Assembly: GCA_963773655.1 (NCBI GenBank)
Contig: CAVZBX010000006.1
Location: 246,789-310,788 of the forward strand
DNA: 64,000 nucleotides
Reading direction: 5' to 3'
Origin: DASSQJ01 sp963773655
GTDB taxonomy: Bacteria > Actinomycetota > Actinomycetes > Actinomycetales > Dermatophilaceae
The notes beneath the pieces were generated by a model that saw only the letters and a program-made list of their open reading frames with translations, had not been told where the DNA came from and searched no databases. Positions 35,660-45,651 of this stretch are shown here, piece by piece (within the stretch, counting starts at the first letter, position 1; every line of letters begins with the position of its first letter). The position numbers and the translations under genes are program-made.

Positions 35660-36523
35660 ATGGCGAAGGTCGTCGCCGTCATCGCCTCGACGCACCACCC
35701 CTTCTACTACCGCGCCAGCACCTCGACCGGTGCGGACCGGCCGCCCTTCGCGGACGCGTGGGTCGAGAAGATCGAGCGCTTCCGGGAGACGCTGACCCGG
35801 GCCCGGCCGGACGTGCTGGTCATGGTGGGCAGCGACCACTTCCACCAGCTGTGGCTCGACAACATGCCGCAGTTCCTCGTGGGGAAGGCGCCTGTCTACG
35901 ACGCCAACTGGTACAACGAGGAACGGGAGTTCGGGCTGCCCCGCTTCCGCCTGGAGGGGCACGAGGAGCTCTCCTCCCACATCCTGCGCGGAGGGCTCGA
36001 CTCCGGCTTCGACCTGGCCTTCAGCAACGAGCTGCGGATCGACCACTCGGTGACCTGCCCGATCATCACGCTGCGCCCCGAGGCCGACCTCCCGATCGTG
36101 CCGGTCTACACGAACATCTTCGCGCCGCCGCTGCCCCAGCCGCGCCGCTTCGTCGAGCTCGGCCGCGCCCTCCGCCGCCTCGTCGAGTCGTGGCCGAGCG
36201 ACCAGCGGGTCGCGATCATCGGCACCGGGCACCTCTCCCTCGAGCTCGGCGGCCCTCGCCAGTTCGGCCCGCACGGCCCGGACCCGGAGTTCGACCGCAG
36301 GGCGGTGGAGTGGATCGCGAGCGGCGACGTGGAGGGGTGCCTCGCCGAGGTCACCCTCGACAGCCTCCACGCACCGGGCAACGCCACCCACGGGTTCATG
36401 GACTTCATGCTGATGATGGGGGCCGCCGGGGACGGCGTGCGCGCCGACCACGTCGACTCCCTCGACCTCTTCCACACGATGGAGGCGTACTTCACCTGGT
36501 ACCCGGAAGGAGCCCTGGCGTGA
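35660..36523 (+). CDS. LigB-type class III extradiol ring-cleavage dioxygenase, catalytic subunit
   Basis: 287 residues with the LigB pattern. His12 lies in ASTHHPF and His60/His62 in VGSDHFHQLW, the equivalents of the two iron-binding histidines. A third conserved histidine lies in IIGTGHLSLELGG and an NATHGFMDF segment near the C-terminus. With the small subunit encoded next, it should use non-haem Fe(II) and O2 to open a catecholic ring such as protocatechuate, gallate or a related compound. A GGAAGGAG ribosome site precedes the ATG. Confidence 0.9.
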   Translation: MAKVVAVIASTHHPFYYRASTSTGADRPPFADAWVEKIERFRETLTRARPDVLVMVGSDHFHQLWLDNMPQFLVGKAPVYDANWYNEEREFGLPRFRLEGHEELSSHILRGGLDSGFDLAFSNELRIDHSVTCPIITLRPEADLPIVPVYTNIFAPPLPQPRRFVELGRALRRLVESWPSDQRVAIIGTGHLSLELGGPRQFGPHGPDPEFDRRAVEWIASGDVEGCLAEVTLDSLHAPGNATHGFMDFMLMMGAAGDGVRADHVDSLDLFHTMEAYFTWYPEGALA

Positions 36524-36882
36524 GCAGGTACCTCGTCGACAAGTTCCTCTTCACCGTCGACCGCGACCCCGAGCTCGTCGAGCGGTACCGCGAGGACCCC
36601 GCCGGCACCGTGCGGTGGTGGGAGGAGACCCAGGCGAACCGCATCCTGAACTGCACCGACGGCGAGGCCAGCACCTGGCTGGCGTTCACCGAGCAGGAGC
36701 GCGAGGCGCTGCGCACCCAGGACCACGTCGCGCTGTTCCGGATGGGGGCCCATCCCTTCCTCACCCTGACCCTCTTCATCGCGATGTTCGAGCGGGACAA
36801 CACCGAGCCGCTGGAGTACCAGAAGGCGTACGGCGCGGCGCTCGCCGAGTTCTCGCTCCCCTACCCAGACATCGCGACCTGA
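36520..36882 (+). CDS. LigA-type small subunit of the extradiol dioxygenase
   Basis: 120 residues, all helical, of the LigA (protocatechuate 4,5-dioxygenase alpha) family: YLVDKFLFTVDRDPELVERY, then ALRTQDHVALFRMGAHPFLTLTL. In LigAB this chain forms the lid over the active site. The GTG overlaps the catalytic subunit stop by 4 bases, the usual sign of coupled translation. LigA and LigB order is reversed compared with the Sphingobium prototype. Confidence 0.88.
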   Translation: MSRYLVDKFLFTVDRDPELVERYREDPAGTVRWWEETQANRILNCTDGEASTWLAFTEQEREALRTQDHVALFRMGAHPFLTLTLFIAMFERDNTEPLEYQKAYGAALAEFSLPYPDIAT

Positions 36883-36884
36883 CC

Positions 36885-37862
36885 GTGCGCGCCGTCCACG
36901 TCACCCGGCACGCGGTCCCCCCGCGGGTCGTCGACGTGCCCGCGCCCCGCGCCGGGGAGGGCGAGGTGCTCGTCGCGGTCACCGCGGTGTCGATCACGCC
37001 CCTGGACCTGCTGTGCGCGAGCGGTACCTCCTACTTCGGGGCGCCGGCCCTCCCCTACGTCCCCGGGGTGCAGGGCGTCGGGGTGGTGCGCGAGGGGCCG
37101 GAGCGGCTGGCCGGCCGGCGGGTGTGGTTCCCCTCCACGGCGGGGATGGCCCCCGGTGACGGCGGGATGGCCGCGCTGGCCGTGGCGCGTGCCGACGAGG
37201 TCGTCGTCGTCGACGCCGACGTGGCCGACACGCTGGTCGCCGCGCTGGGGCTGTCGGCCGTGGCGGCCTGGGAGGTGCTCGAGGGCCGCGGCCGGCTGGC
37301 TGAGGGCGAGACCGTGCTCGTGCTGGGTGCCGGTGGCGTCGTCGGCCAGGTGGCCGTGCAGGCGGCCCGCCTGCTGGGCGCCTCCCGGGTGGTGGCGGCC
37401 GCGCGTAGCGAGCGGGCCCAGGATGCCGCGCGCGCGGCCGGGGCGGACGCCGTCGTGGTGCTCGAGGCGGACGACGACGCCTCCTCGCTCACGACGCGCC
37501 TCGTCGACGCCGCCGGTGGCCCTGTCGACGTCGTCGTCGATCCGCTGGCAGGCGTGCCGGGGACCGCTGCGGTGTCGGCCCTCGCGGAGCACGGCCGGCT
37601 CGTCAACCTCGGCAGCAGCGCCGGGCCGGCCGTCTCGGTCGACTCGGCGACGCTGCGCAGCCGCTCCGCGTCCGTTCTCGGGTACACGAACAACGCGCTG
37701 ACCCCGCAGCGGCGGGCCGAGGTGCTGGGCACCGTGCTCGGCCACGCCGCGGCGGGTCGTCTCACCGTCGCCCACGAGGTGCGGCCGCTCGACGAGGTGG
37801 CCGGCGCCTGGTCCTCGGTCGCCGACGGGACCGCCTCCGGACGGGTCGTCCTCGTCCCCTGA
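36885..37862 (+). CDS. Zinc-type alcohol dehydrogenase / quinone oxidoreductase-like protein
   Basis: 325 residues of the medium-chain dehydrogenase superfamily, quinone-reductase type. The N-terminal GroES-like domain (VVDVPAPRAGEGEVLVAVTAVSITPLD) is followed by the Rossmann motif VLVLGAGGVVGQVAVQAARLLGA. The structural-zinc cysteines are absent. It starts two bases after the LigA gene and ends the operon, so it may reduce a double bond or aldehyde in the ring-cleavage product. Confidence 0.88.
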   Translation: MRAVHVTRHAVPPRVVDVPAPRAGEGEVLVAVTAVSITPLDLLCASGTSYFGAPALPYVPGVQGVGVVREGPERLAGRRVWFPSTAGMAPGDGGMAALAVARADEVVVVDADVADTLVAALGLSAVAAWEVLEGRGRLAEGETVLVLGAGGVVGQVAVQAARLLGASRVVAAARSERAQDAARAAGADAVVVLEADDDASSLTTRLVDAAGGPVDVVVDPLAGVPGTAAVSALAEHGRLVNLGSSAGPAVSVDSATLRSRSASVLGYTNNALTPQRRAEVLGTVLGHAAAGRLTVAHEVRPLDEVAGAWSSVADGTASGRVVLVP

Positions 37863-37904
37863 GGACCCCGACCCGGCCTCGCGCTCGCACCCGGCCGGGC
37901 GAAC

Positions 37905-37939
37905 AGCACGCCGCCGGGGCGGCGCCCCGGCGGCGTGCT
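37905..37939. terminator. Bidirectional hairpin terminator
   Basis: AGCACGCCGCCGGGGC (37905-37920) and GCCCCGGCGGCGTGCT (37924-37939) are perfect 16-base arms around a 3-base loop. It sits between the convergent ends of the catabolic operon and the secreted-nuclease gene. No long T run follows, as usual in high-GC actinomycetes. Confidence 0.85.
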
Positions 37940-37954
37940 CTCCTCGGTGGTCGG

Positions 37955-40900
37955 TTACCGCAGCGTGAACGTCGTCGTGACCGACTGCCCGTTCGCCGGG
38001 GCGATGACGGTGACGCGGTAGGTGGCGTCGTCGTCGGGCAGGTCGCCGGTGCGAAGGTTGTACTGCCAGTACCCGTCGACGAACTCCATCTCGAAGGTGC
38101 CGACGACCTCGTCACCGAGCCGCACCTCGACCACCGGGTCGACATCGGCGGGGGTGGTGCCGTCGGGCAGCTCGAACACCGCCTTCACCGGCAGGGTGGA
38201 GCCGGCCTTGACGCTGCGCCCCTCCTTCTCGAGCGGCCCGGTGAAGTAGGGCGGCTCGTACACCGAGGGGGCCGGGTCGATGCCGATGAGCACCGGGTCG
38301 TGGTCGGACACCCGATACTCGTCCGGCGCGTACAGCGAGTCCACCTGGCCGCTTGACTTGAAGTTCGTGTTGTAGTCGAGCACCGACGGCTCGTCGGCGT
38401 TGATGTGGTAGTCCGCGGCGCCGGTGACCTGGGTGGCCATCGACAGCGACGCCATCGCCTGGTCGAGGTAGCCCCACTGGCCGTCGAAGACGTACGAGTA
38501 GGCGTCCTCGCCCTGGTACTTCTCGACGAGGTTGGTGAAGCCGCCCGCCTCGAGGGTCTGGATCGGCGTCTCCTTGGCGTAGGAGTTGTAGTCACCGACG
38601 AGGAGCACGTCGGCGTCGTCGACGTTCGTCGGGTCGGTGGCGAGCCACTCGAGCAGCGTCCGGACCGCGTTGGTGCGGACGATCGAGCAGTTGCCCTGTC
38701 CGTCGAGCAGGTCCGGCGTCTCGCAGGCCGAGCCCTTCGACTTCAGGTGGTTGACGTCGGTGACGAACACCCCGCCGGTCTCGGTGCTCTTCCAGGCCTG
38801 GGCCAGCGACGGACGGTTGCGGGGCGAGGCGTCGCCGCCGTTGACGAACTCGTCGGTGTTGAGGACGGCGGTGTCACCCACCGGGGTGACCGCGGCCGGC
38901 TGGTAGAGGAAGCCGACCTTGATCGCGTCGTCGCCGAGGGCGTCGACCTGTCCGGTCCGGTCGTCGGCGTCGATGAACGCGTACGTCCCTGCGCCGACCT
39001 CGTCGTTGACGGCGTCGACGAGGGTGGCGATGGCCGACTCGTCGCCGTAGCCGTCGTTCTCGATCTCGTTGACCCCGATGACGTCGGCGTCCATCGCCAC
39101 GATGGCCGCGACGGTCTTGGCCGTCTGGCGGTCCAGCTCGAACTGGTTGTCCGCACCGCGGCAGTCCAGCGGCGGGCCGGCCACGCCACCGGTGCACCCG
39201 CTGAAGCTGTTGAAGTAGTTCAGCAGGTTCATGCCGGCCACCTGGACCGCGCCGCCCACGTCCGGAGCGTCCGTGGGTCGTGCGTTGACGGCCTCGAAGG
39301 TGATGCCGGTGCCGGTCTGGTCGACCGGCCGCAGGCGCCAGGCGTTGCCGCTGGCGGAGGCGCCCGCCCAGGTGTACGTCATGACGCCCGGTGGCGCCGG
39401 TCGTCGTGTCGCCGCCGCGGAGGGTGTTCTCCGCCGACAGCGGCTGGCCGCCGCGGCCCCAGATGATCGGGTCGGGGTTCTGGTTGTTGAGGGTGTCGTC
39501 GACGATCACCCGGTTGAGGTCGTTCTCGGCCTGCAGCGCGAGCGCCTCGGGACCGGGGGCGACGAGGTTGGTCGGCTGGTAGAGCCGGTCACCCGAGGAC
39601 ACGGTCACCTGGCCGAACCGGCCGAGCTGGAAGTGCTCGGTGACGTAGAGGGTCTGGTCGAAGGTGACCGACATGCCCTCGTAGCGCTCGAAGAAGTCGG
39701 TGCTCGGCTGCGGCAGGGTCACCGCGGTGGGCGCGACGGTGCCGGTGCCGCAGCGCTCGATGGCGAGGACGGAACCGATCTGGGTCTGGCCCTGGAACTC
39801 CGCGGCACTGCCGCGGACGCCGACGAGGTCGCCGACCGAGACCGAGTCGTTGTTGCCGTTGAAGACGAAGATGCCGTCCGAGGTGGCGGCGTCGCCGTCA
39901 CCCGCGGGGTCCTGCAGGTAGAAACCACGCAGGCCGGGGGCTGCTGCCCTCGTAGTCGCCGACGACGACGCCCACGGGTGTCGACCGCGCCGGTCACGGC
40001 GGCCGAGGCGCCGGAGCCCTGGATCGCGGGGATGGTCGTGGTCTCGGCGGTGCAGAGGCTCACGACCGCGAAGTCGCTGGACGAAGTCCGCGTCCATGTC
40101 GTCTGGCGGGTCGTTGGCGTCCGTGTCGGACACTCCGGCCGGCGACCACGGTGAGCGTGCAGGTCTCGCCGTCGACGAGGTCGACGTCCGGGTCGACGAG
40201 TGAAGGCGGTGGTGCCACTGGCCGTGATGTCCGCGCCCACGTCAGCGGACTGGGTGCAGTCCAGCGACACCGCGTCGTCGGAGAGGTCACCGGCTCGCTG
40301 AAGGAGACGCGGATGTCCTGCGGTGCGCGCCAGCGTGGAGCCGGCCGCCGGGGTGGTCTCGTCGACGCTGGGTGCGGCGTCCTCGACGGGTCCGCCGCCG
40401 CAGGAGGCGGTGTGGCGCCGAGCCCGTCGAATGTGTTGCTCGGGGAAACCCGTCCCACTCGATGGCGGGGTCGAACGCGTCACTGCCGGGTCGGGGTCGC
40501 CCGACGCAGACACTGGCCAGCCGACGCAGCGTGTTGTCGGCGGTGCTCGTGTCGCCGGTGCCCCACTCGGAACCCGGGTCGTAGCCCACCTGGCCGATGA
40601 GCATCGAGCACCGTCGTGCCCTTGCGCAGCACGACTGCGTCATCGCCGTTGTTAACCACGAGGTGCTGGTGTCGATCTGGTCCGCCTCGGCGAGCACGGC
40701 CTGGTCGAGCCCGTTCTGGTAGTTCTGGGCGAGCACGATACACGTCACCTGCGCGCGACGGATCCCGTCAGGGGCATGGACTTGCCGACCGAGGTGGAGC
40801 CGTTGAAGTAGATGCTCGACGACGTAGTCGCCTGCAGCGAGGTCGACGGACGCCGGAGGTGCCGTTGTAGATCTCGACGGCCTTGTTGTAGCTCGACCCC

Positions 40901-41037
40901 TCGATGTACTCGGAGAAGAAGAGGTCGGTGGGGGAGGCGGCCGACGCAAGGGTGGGCGTCAGCGCGACGGGCGCGGCGACGGCGAGGGACGCCGCGGCGA
41001 CCCTCCCGACGAACCGGCGCAGCGGCATCCGGAACAT
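37955..41037 (-). pseudogene. ExeM/NucH family extracellular endonuclease, frame-broken
   Basis: The start at 41037 gives a signal peptide (RRFVGRVAAASLAVAAPVAL) followed by a lamin-tail domain (LFFSEYIEGSSYNKAVEIYNG). Then come the OB-like ExeM part (GLRGFYLQDPAGD, EGMSVTFDQTLYVTEHFQLG) and an intact EEP nuclease domain (NLLNYFNSFSG, VIGVNEIENDGYGD, HLKSKGSAC, LVGDYNSYAKE, VSDHDPVL) plus a C-terminal Ig-like region. The N-terminal half is cut by ten or more extra bases; examples are a CCC for CC and CCCCC for CCCC near 39945-39985. The C-terminal 475 residues read through cleanly. The enzyme degrades extracellular DNA. Confidence 0.85.
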
Positions 41038-41343
41038 GAGTCCTCCATGGCTCACGCGGAGGTGGGGACCGCCCTGTCCGCGGCCCCTCGGCCCACCCCG
41101 CGCCGCCGCGAACCTAACACCGGGCACCGCCCGGCGTGAACCCCTCGAGGCCGAGGGACCTCGATGAACTCCGGCCGAACGTTGGGCAGCATCTGCCGAT
41201 GACTCCGGTCGCTCCCGCGACCGAGGTCCGGGCCACCTGTCGGGAACGCGAAGCCGCTGGTCAGCGAAACGCCGCGGCACGCGGGGACCGGGCTGGCGTC
41301 GGAGGGCACCACGGTCCCTCGACGGCCAATCCGAGGAGCGAGC

Positions 41344-41551
41344 ATGGCGTACAGCTCGGGCGACGAGGTCGGCTGGAACACCTCGCAGGGCAGGGCCCAC
41401 GGCAGGGTGCAGGAGAAGCGAACGAGCGAGTTCCGGTTCGACGGCCAGGCGTTCACGCCCGACCGACGACGACCCGTACTACATCGTCGAGTCGGCGAAG
41501 ACCGGCGCGCGGGCCGCGCACAAGGAGTCGGCGCTGAGGAAGTGCTCGTGA
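41344..41551 (+). pseudogene. DUF2945 (hypervirulence-associated TUDOR domain) small protein, one-base frameshift
   Basis: The ATG at 41344 opens SSGDEVGWNTSQGRAHGRVQ, the start of DUF2945 proteins. Dropping one C from the CCC near 41459 continues the family sequence (DDDPYYIVESAKTGARAAHK, then ESALRKCS) to a TGA at 41549-41551, about 68 residues. The 208-base length fits one inserted base. The upstream gap (41038-41343) contains no other recognised gene. Confidence 0.7.
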
Positions 41552-41659
41552 GCCTTGGGAACATCCAGCCGCCCCGGCTCCTTGGCCCCGAGGTAGGCAC
41601 GAGCGCCGCGGGCCGGACCCGGCCCGGCCGGCCGTCCGACATCCACAGGAGTTGATGAC

Positions 41660-42527
41660 ATGAGGCAACGTGCACTCGGCAACACGACGGTCGGTGCGAT
41701 CGGCCTCGGCGGGATGCCGATGTCGATCGAGGGACGCCCCGACGAGTCCCGGTCGGTCGCCACGGTGCACGCGGCCCTCGAGGCGGGGGTGACCCTCATC
41801 GACACCGCCGACGCCTACCACCGCGACGCCGGCGAGGTCGGCCACAACGAGGAGCTCATCGGCAGGGCGCTGCGCTCGTGGGGTGGCGACACCTCCGGGG
41901 TGGTCGTGGCCACCAAGGGCGGTCACCTGCGCCCCGGGGACGGCTCCTGGACGGTGAACGGTGACCCCGCCTACCTCAAGCAGGCCGCCAAGGCCTCCGC
42001 CCAGCGGCTGGGGGTGGAGGCGATCGGGCTCTACCAGTTCCACCGGCCCGACCCGCAGGTGCCGTACGCCGAGTCGGTCGGCGCCCTCGCCGAGCTGCTC
42101 GATCGAGGGGGTGATCGAGCGCGCCGGCATCTCCAACGCCTCGGTCGCGCAGATCGACGAGGCGAACGCGGTGCTCGGCGGGCGGCTGGTCTCGGTGCAG
42201 AACCAGTTCTCACCGGCGTTCCGGTCCAGCCGGGACGAGCTGGACCACTGCGCCCGGGACGGCATCGCGTTCCTGCCGTGGAGCCCACTCGGCGGCATCT
42301 CCGACGCCGCCGAGCTCGGTACGAGGCACGCGGCCTTCGCCGAGGTCGCCCAGGCCCACGGGGTCAGCCCGCAGCAGGTGGCGCTGGCCTGGGAGCTGTC
42401 CCTCGCCGAGGTGGTGCTGCCCATCCCCGGGGCCTCGCGCCCGCAGTCGATCCTCGACTCCGTGGCGGGCGCCGAGCTCGAGCTCACCGGCGCCGAGCTG
42501 GAGGCGCTCGCCGTCGACGACGCCTGA
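41660..42527 (+). pseudogene. Aldo/keto reductase, one-base frameshift
   Basis: About 288 residues when one G is removed from the five-G run near 42108. The first part has the aldo/keto reductase start (LGLGGMP-type GLGGMPMSIEGRPDE), catalytic Asp and Tyr in LIDTADAYH, Lys in VVATKGG and His in YQFHRPDP. After the shift come NQFSPAFRSS, FLPWSPLGG and IPGASRPQSILDS, which bind NADPH. Length 868 is 1 mod 3. A GGAG ribosome site precedes the ATG. A REPIN-like element follows. Confidence 0.85.
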
Positions 42528-42552
42528 CCCCCGGCCCTCCCCACCCTCCCCG

Positions 42553-42643
42553 GTCGACATTTCGGGGTTACGTGGAAATGTCGACCTGGCACGGGTTGCC
42601 GACCCCTGCGACGTCGACATTTCGGGGTAACCCCGAAATGTCG
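42553..42643. repeat. REPIN-like element, copy 2 (two palindromes)
   Basis: The left palindrome (42553-42585) has perfect 11-base outer arms GTCGACATTTC with a degenerate centre. The right palindrome (42615-42643) is a 29-base near-perfect copy of that at 15112. They are joined by GTCGAC, a 27-base spacer (42586-42612) and GTCGAC. The spacer aligns with the one at 15143-15169 at equal length and shares TGGCA(G/C)GGGTTGC. Confidence 0.8.
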
Positions 42644-42700
42644 CGGCGGATGGGGGCGGGGCGGCGATGAGTTCTGCCTGCGGTGGGAGTCTGACCGGTC

Positions 42701-43636
42701 ATGAGCACCACGTCGGGCCTCGGGCCCACCAGGCACACCCTCACCGTCCCCGGGGCCACGCTGGCCTACGGCGTCCGGGGCGACCTGGCCGACTGCACCC
42801 CGGCCGAACCGCCGCTGCTCCTCTTCGGCTCGCCGATGGACAGCACCGGCTTCACGACCCTCGCGAGCCACTTCCCCGATCGCGTCGTCGTCACCTACGA
42901 CCCACGCAACACCGGCCGCAGCGTGGTCGACGACACCGGCGCCCCCGTGAGCGCCGAGCGGCACGCCGAGGACCTCCACGCCCTCGTCGAGCAGCTCGGG
43001 GTCGGCCCGGTCGACATGTTCGGGAGCTCCGGCGGCGCGATGAACGCCCTCGTCGACGTCGGCGCGCACCCGGAGGACGCTCGGGTGCTCGTCGCGCACG
43101 AACCGCCGGCCGCGGCCCTCCTCCCGGATGTCGCGGGCATCGCGGCCGCCACCGCCGCCATCGTCGCCACCTACGACGCGGCGGGAGAGGGACCGGCGAT
43201 GGCGAGGTTCATCTCCCTCGTCATGCACCTCGGGCCGGTGACCGACGAGTACCTGGCGCGCCCGGCGCCCGACCCGGCGCAGTTCGGCCTCCCCGCCCAG
43301 GACGACGGCGCCCGGGGGAACCCGCTCATCGGCAACCTCCGGGGCGGCGGGGTCGAGCACCCGCTCGACGTCGAGGCACTGCGCCGCACGGCCCCCCACC
43401 TCGTCGTGGCCGTCGGCGAGGAGTCCGGCGGCCCCGCGGACGGGGCGTTGGCCGGACGGGCCACCCACGCGCTCGCGGCCGCGCTCGGGGTGCAGCCGGT
43501 CGTCATGCCGGGCGGGCACGACGGGTTCCTCGGCGGCGAGTTCGGGCAGACCGGGAGCCCCGACGAGTTCGGCGCCGCCCTGCGCCGCATCCTCGCCGAC
43601 GCCGCCGACCGCGTCGCGTCCCTGCCCGGGCGATGA
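42701..43636 (+). CDS. Alpha/beta hydrolase
   Basis: 311 residues with an alpha/beta-hydrolase fold: oxyanion region LLFGSPMDSTGFTTLASHF, nucleophile elbow FGSSGG (Ser110) and a C-terminal histidine in MPGGHDGF. The family covers esterases, lipases and haloperoxidase-like enzymes; the substrate is not known. It starts 57 bases after the REPIN-like element. Confidence 0.87.
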   Translation: MSTTSGLGPTRHTLTVPGATLAYGVRGDLADCTPAEPPLLLFGSPMDSTGFTTLASHFPDRVVVTYDPRNTGRSVVDDTGAPVSAERHAEDLHALVEQLGVGPVDMFGSSGGAMNALVDVGAHPEDARVLVAHEPPAAALLPDVAGIAAATAAIVATYDAAGEGPAMARFISLVMHLGPVTDEYLARPAPDPAQFGLPAQDDGARGNPLIGNLRGGGVEHPLDVEALRRTAPHLVVAVGEESGGPADGALAGRATHALAAALGVQPVVMPGGHDGFLGGEFGQTGSPDEFGAALRRILADAADRVASLPGR

Positions 43637-43731
43637 GCGCAGCGCTTGCCCGTACCCGGGCGGCTCAGGACACTGGAGACGACACCGCCCGCCGACCACC
43701 GCGTGCGGCGCCACCGAGGAAGGGGCCCGTC

Positions 43732-44892
43732 ATGACCGCTGCCATCCACCTGCTCGTGGGGACCTCGAAGGGCGCGTTCGTCATCGACGGCAACGCCGAG
43801 CGCGACCGCTGGAGCGTGCGAGGCCCGTACTGCGACGGCTGGCCCGTCAACCACGTCGTGGGCGACCCGCTCACGGGGACGATGTGGGCCGGCGGCGGCG
43901 GCGACTGGTCGGGCGCCGGTGTCTGGCGCTCCACCGACGGCGGCCACACGTGGTCGCTCACGAAGCTCACCACCGGGGAGGTGGATACCTGGGCGGCGAG
44001 CGACCCCGGCTTCGCCGAGATGATCGGCTGGACGGAGGAGCCCGCGCCGTTCGGCGACCGGTTCAGCCAGGTCTGGTCGCTCGGGCGGGCCGGTGACCGG
44101 CTGTACGCGGGGACCAAGCCGGCGACTCTGCTCGTCAGCGACGACGACGGCGAGACCTGGGAGGAGGTCAAGGGCCTCTCGGACCACCCCTCGCGGGAGG
44201 AGTGGGTGCCGGGGGGCGCCGGGCTGGTGCTCCACACGATCGTCGCCGACCCCGACGACCCGCAGCGGGTCTGGATCGGCATCTCGACCGCGGGAGTCTT
44301 CGTGACGACCGACGCCGGGCAGACGTGGGAGCGCCGCAACGACCTGGCCGACCCCTCGCTCGGTGACCGGCCGGGGCACCCTGCCGGCCCGACGGACGGA
44401 CACGTCGGCTTCTGCGTCCACCACCTCGAGCACGCCGGGGGGGACGTGCTCTACCAGCAGAACCACGCCGGGGTGTGGCGCTCCGAGGACGGTGGCCGCA
44501 CGTGGCACGACGTGACCGACGGCTTGCCGTCGTCGTTCGGCTTCCCCCTCTGGGTGCACCCCGGCGACGACCGGACCGTCTGGACGCTGCCCCTCAACGG
44601 CGACATGGCCGGGCGGTACCCGCCGGATGCGGCGGCGGCCGTGTGGCGGTCGCGTGACGGCGGCGCGTCGTGGGAGGCCCAGCGCTCCGGCCTGCCGCAG
44701 GAGTCGTGCTTCTTCACGGTGCTGCGCCAGGCGATGAGCGGCGATCGGCAGGAGCCCGCCGGTGTGTACTTCGGCACCAACAGCGGCTCCGTCTTCGCCA
44801 CCCGCGACGAGGGCGAGACGTGGACCGAGGTGGCCCGCCATCTCCCGACCATCCTGTCCGTCGACGTGCTGGAGCCCGAGCAGGTCGGCTGA
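43732..44892 (+). CDS. BNR/Asp-box beta-propeller (sialidase-like) protein
   Basis: 386 residues with about six Asp-box motifs of the S-x-D-x-G-x-T-W type: WRSTDGGHTWS, LVSDDDGETWEE, VTTDAGQTWER, WRSEDGGRTWHD, WRSRDGGASWE and ATRDEGETWTE. It is a beta-propeller similar to WD40/YVTN/BNR exo-alpha-sialidase-like proteins. No signal peptide is present and the catalytic arginine triad of true sialidases is not evident, so it may bind rather than cleave. It starts 95 bases after the hydrolase gene. Confidence 0.85.
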   Translation: MTAAIHLLVGTSKGAFVIDGNAERDRWSVRGPYCDGWPVNHVVGDPLTGTMWAGGGGDWSGAGVWRSTDGGHTWSLTKLTTGEVDTWAASDPGFAEMIGWTEEPAPFGDRFSQVWSLGRAGDRLYAGTKPATLLVSDDDGETWEEVKGLSDHPSREEWVPGGAGLVLHTIVADPDDPQRVWIGISTAGVFVTTDAGQTWERRNDLADPSLGDRPGHPAGPTDGHVGFCVHHLEHAGGDVLYQQNHAGVWRSEDGGRTWHDVTDGLPSSFGFPLWVHPGDDRTVWTLPLNGDMAGRYPPDAAAAVWRSRDGGASWEAQRSGLPQESCFFTVLRQAMSGDRQEPAGVYFGTNSGSVFATRDEGETWTEVARHLPTILSVDVLEPEQVG

Positions 44893-45000
44893 CCGGCAGG
44901 GCCCCGGTCGCGGCCGGGCTGCGACGGTCGTGGTGGCGCGGCCGTGTGCGGGTGCACCGGGCCTCGACGGCGTCGGTGCCGGGAGGCAGACTGGCCGGTC

Positions 45001-45651
45001 ATGACGGAGCAGGGGATCCCCGCCGACGCGGTCGCGTTCTTCGACGAGCTCGGCCGCGACAACACCAGGGCGTGGTGGCAGGCCAACCGCGACCGGTGGC
45101 AGCGCAGCGTGCGGGAGCCGATGGAGCGGCTGCTCGACGCGCTCGAGGACGAGTTCGGGCCCGCCCACCTGTTCCGGCCGAACCGCGACGTGCGGTTCAG
45201 CGCCGACAAGTCGCCGTACAAGGACCACCAGGGCGCGCTCGTCGGCACCGTCGCCGGCATGGGCTGGTACCTGCAGGTGAACGCCGACGGGATCATGACG
45301 GGCGGCGGCTACTACCCGAGCGGCCGCGACCAGCTGGGGCGGCTGCGCGCGGCCGTCGACGCCCCGGCATCCGGCACCGAGCTGCAGCGGATCGTCGACC
45401 GGCTCACCGACACCGGCTTCGAGCCGCGCGGGCCCCGGCTGGCCACCAGGCCTCGCGGGGTCGCTGCCGACCATCCCCGGCTCGAGCTGATGCGCTACAC
45501 GAGCATCGTCGTCGTCCGCGAGCACGGCGAGCCCGCGTGGATGCACACGCCGGAGGTCGTCGACCGGGTCGCACAGGACTGGCGCACCGTCCGGCCATTC
45601 GTGCAGTGGCTCACCGAGCACGTGGGAGCCGCTGTGGAGCCCGCCCGATGA
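45001..45651 (+). CDS. DUF2461 domain-containing protein
   Basis: 216 residues. FFDELGRDNTRAWWQANRDRW and FRPNRDVRFSADKSPYKDH are the two most conserved DUF2461 (TIGR02453) stretches. The family is widespread and without known activity. The ATG overlaps nothing upstream (a 108-base gap follows the BNR gene), but its stop overlaps the next ATG by 4 bases, so the two genes form a translational pair. Confidence 0.9.
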   Translation: MTEQGIPADAVAFFDELGRDNTRAWWQANRDRWQRSVREPMERLLDALEDEFGPAHLFRPNRDVRFSADKSPYKDHQGALVGTVAGMGWYLQVNADGIMTGGGYYPSGRDQLGRLRAAVDAPASGTELQRIVDRLTDTGFEPRGPRLATRPRGVAADHPRLELMRYTSIVVVREHGEPAWMHTPEVVDRVAQDWRTVRPFVQWLTEHVGAAVEPAR

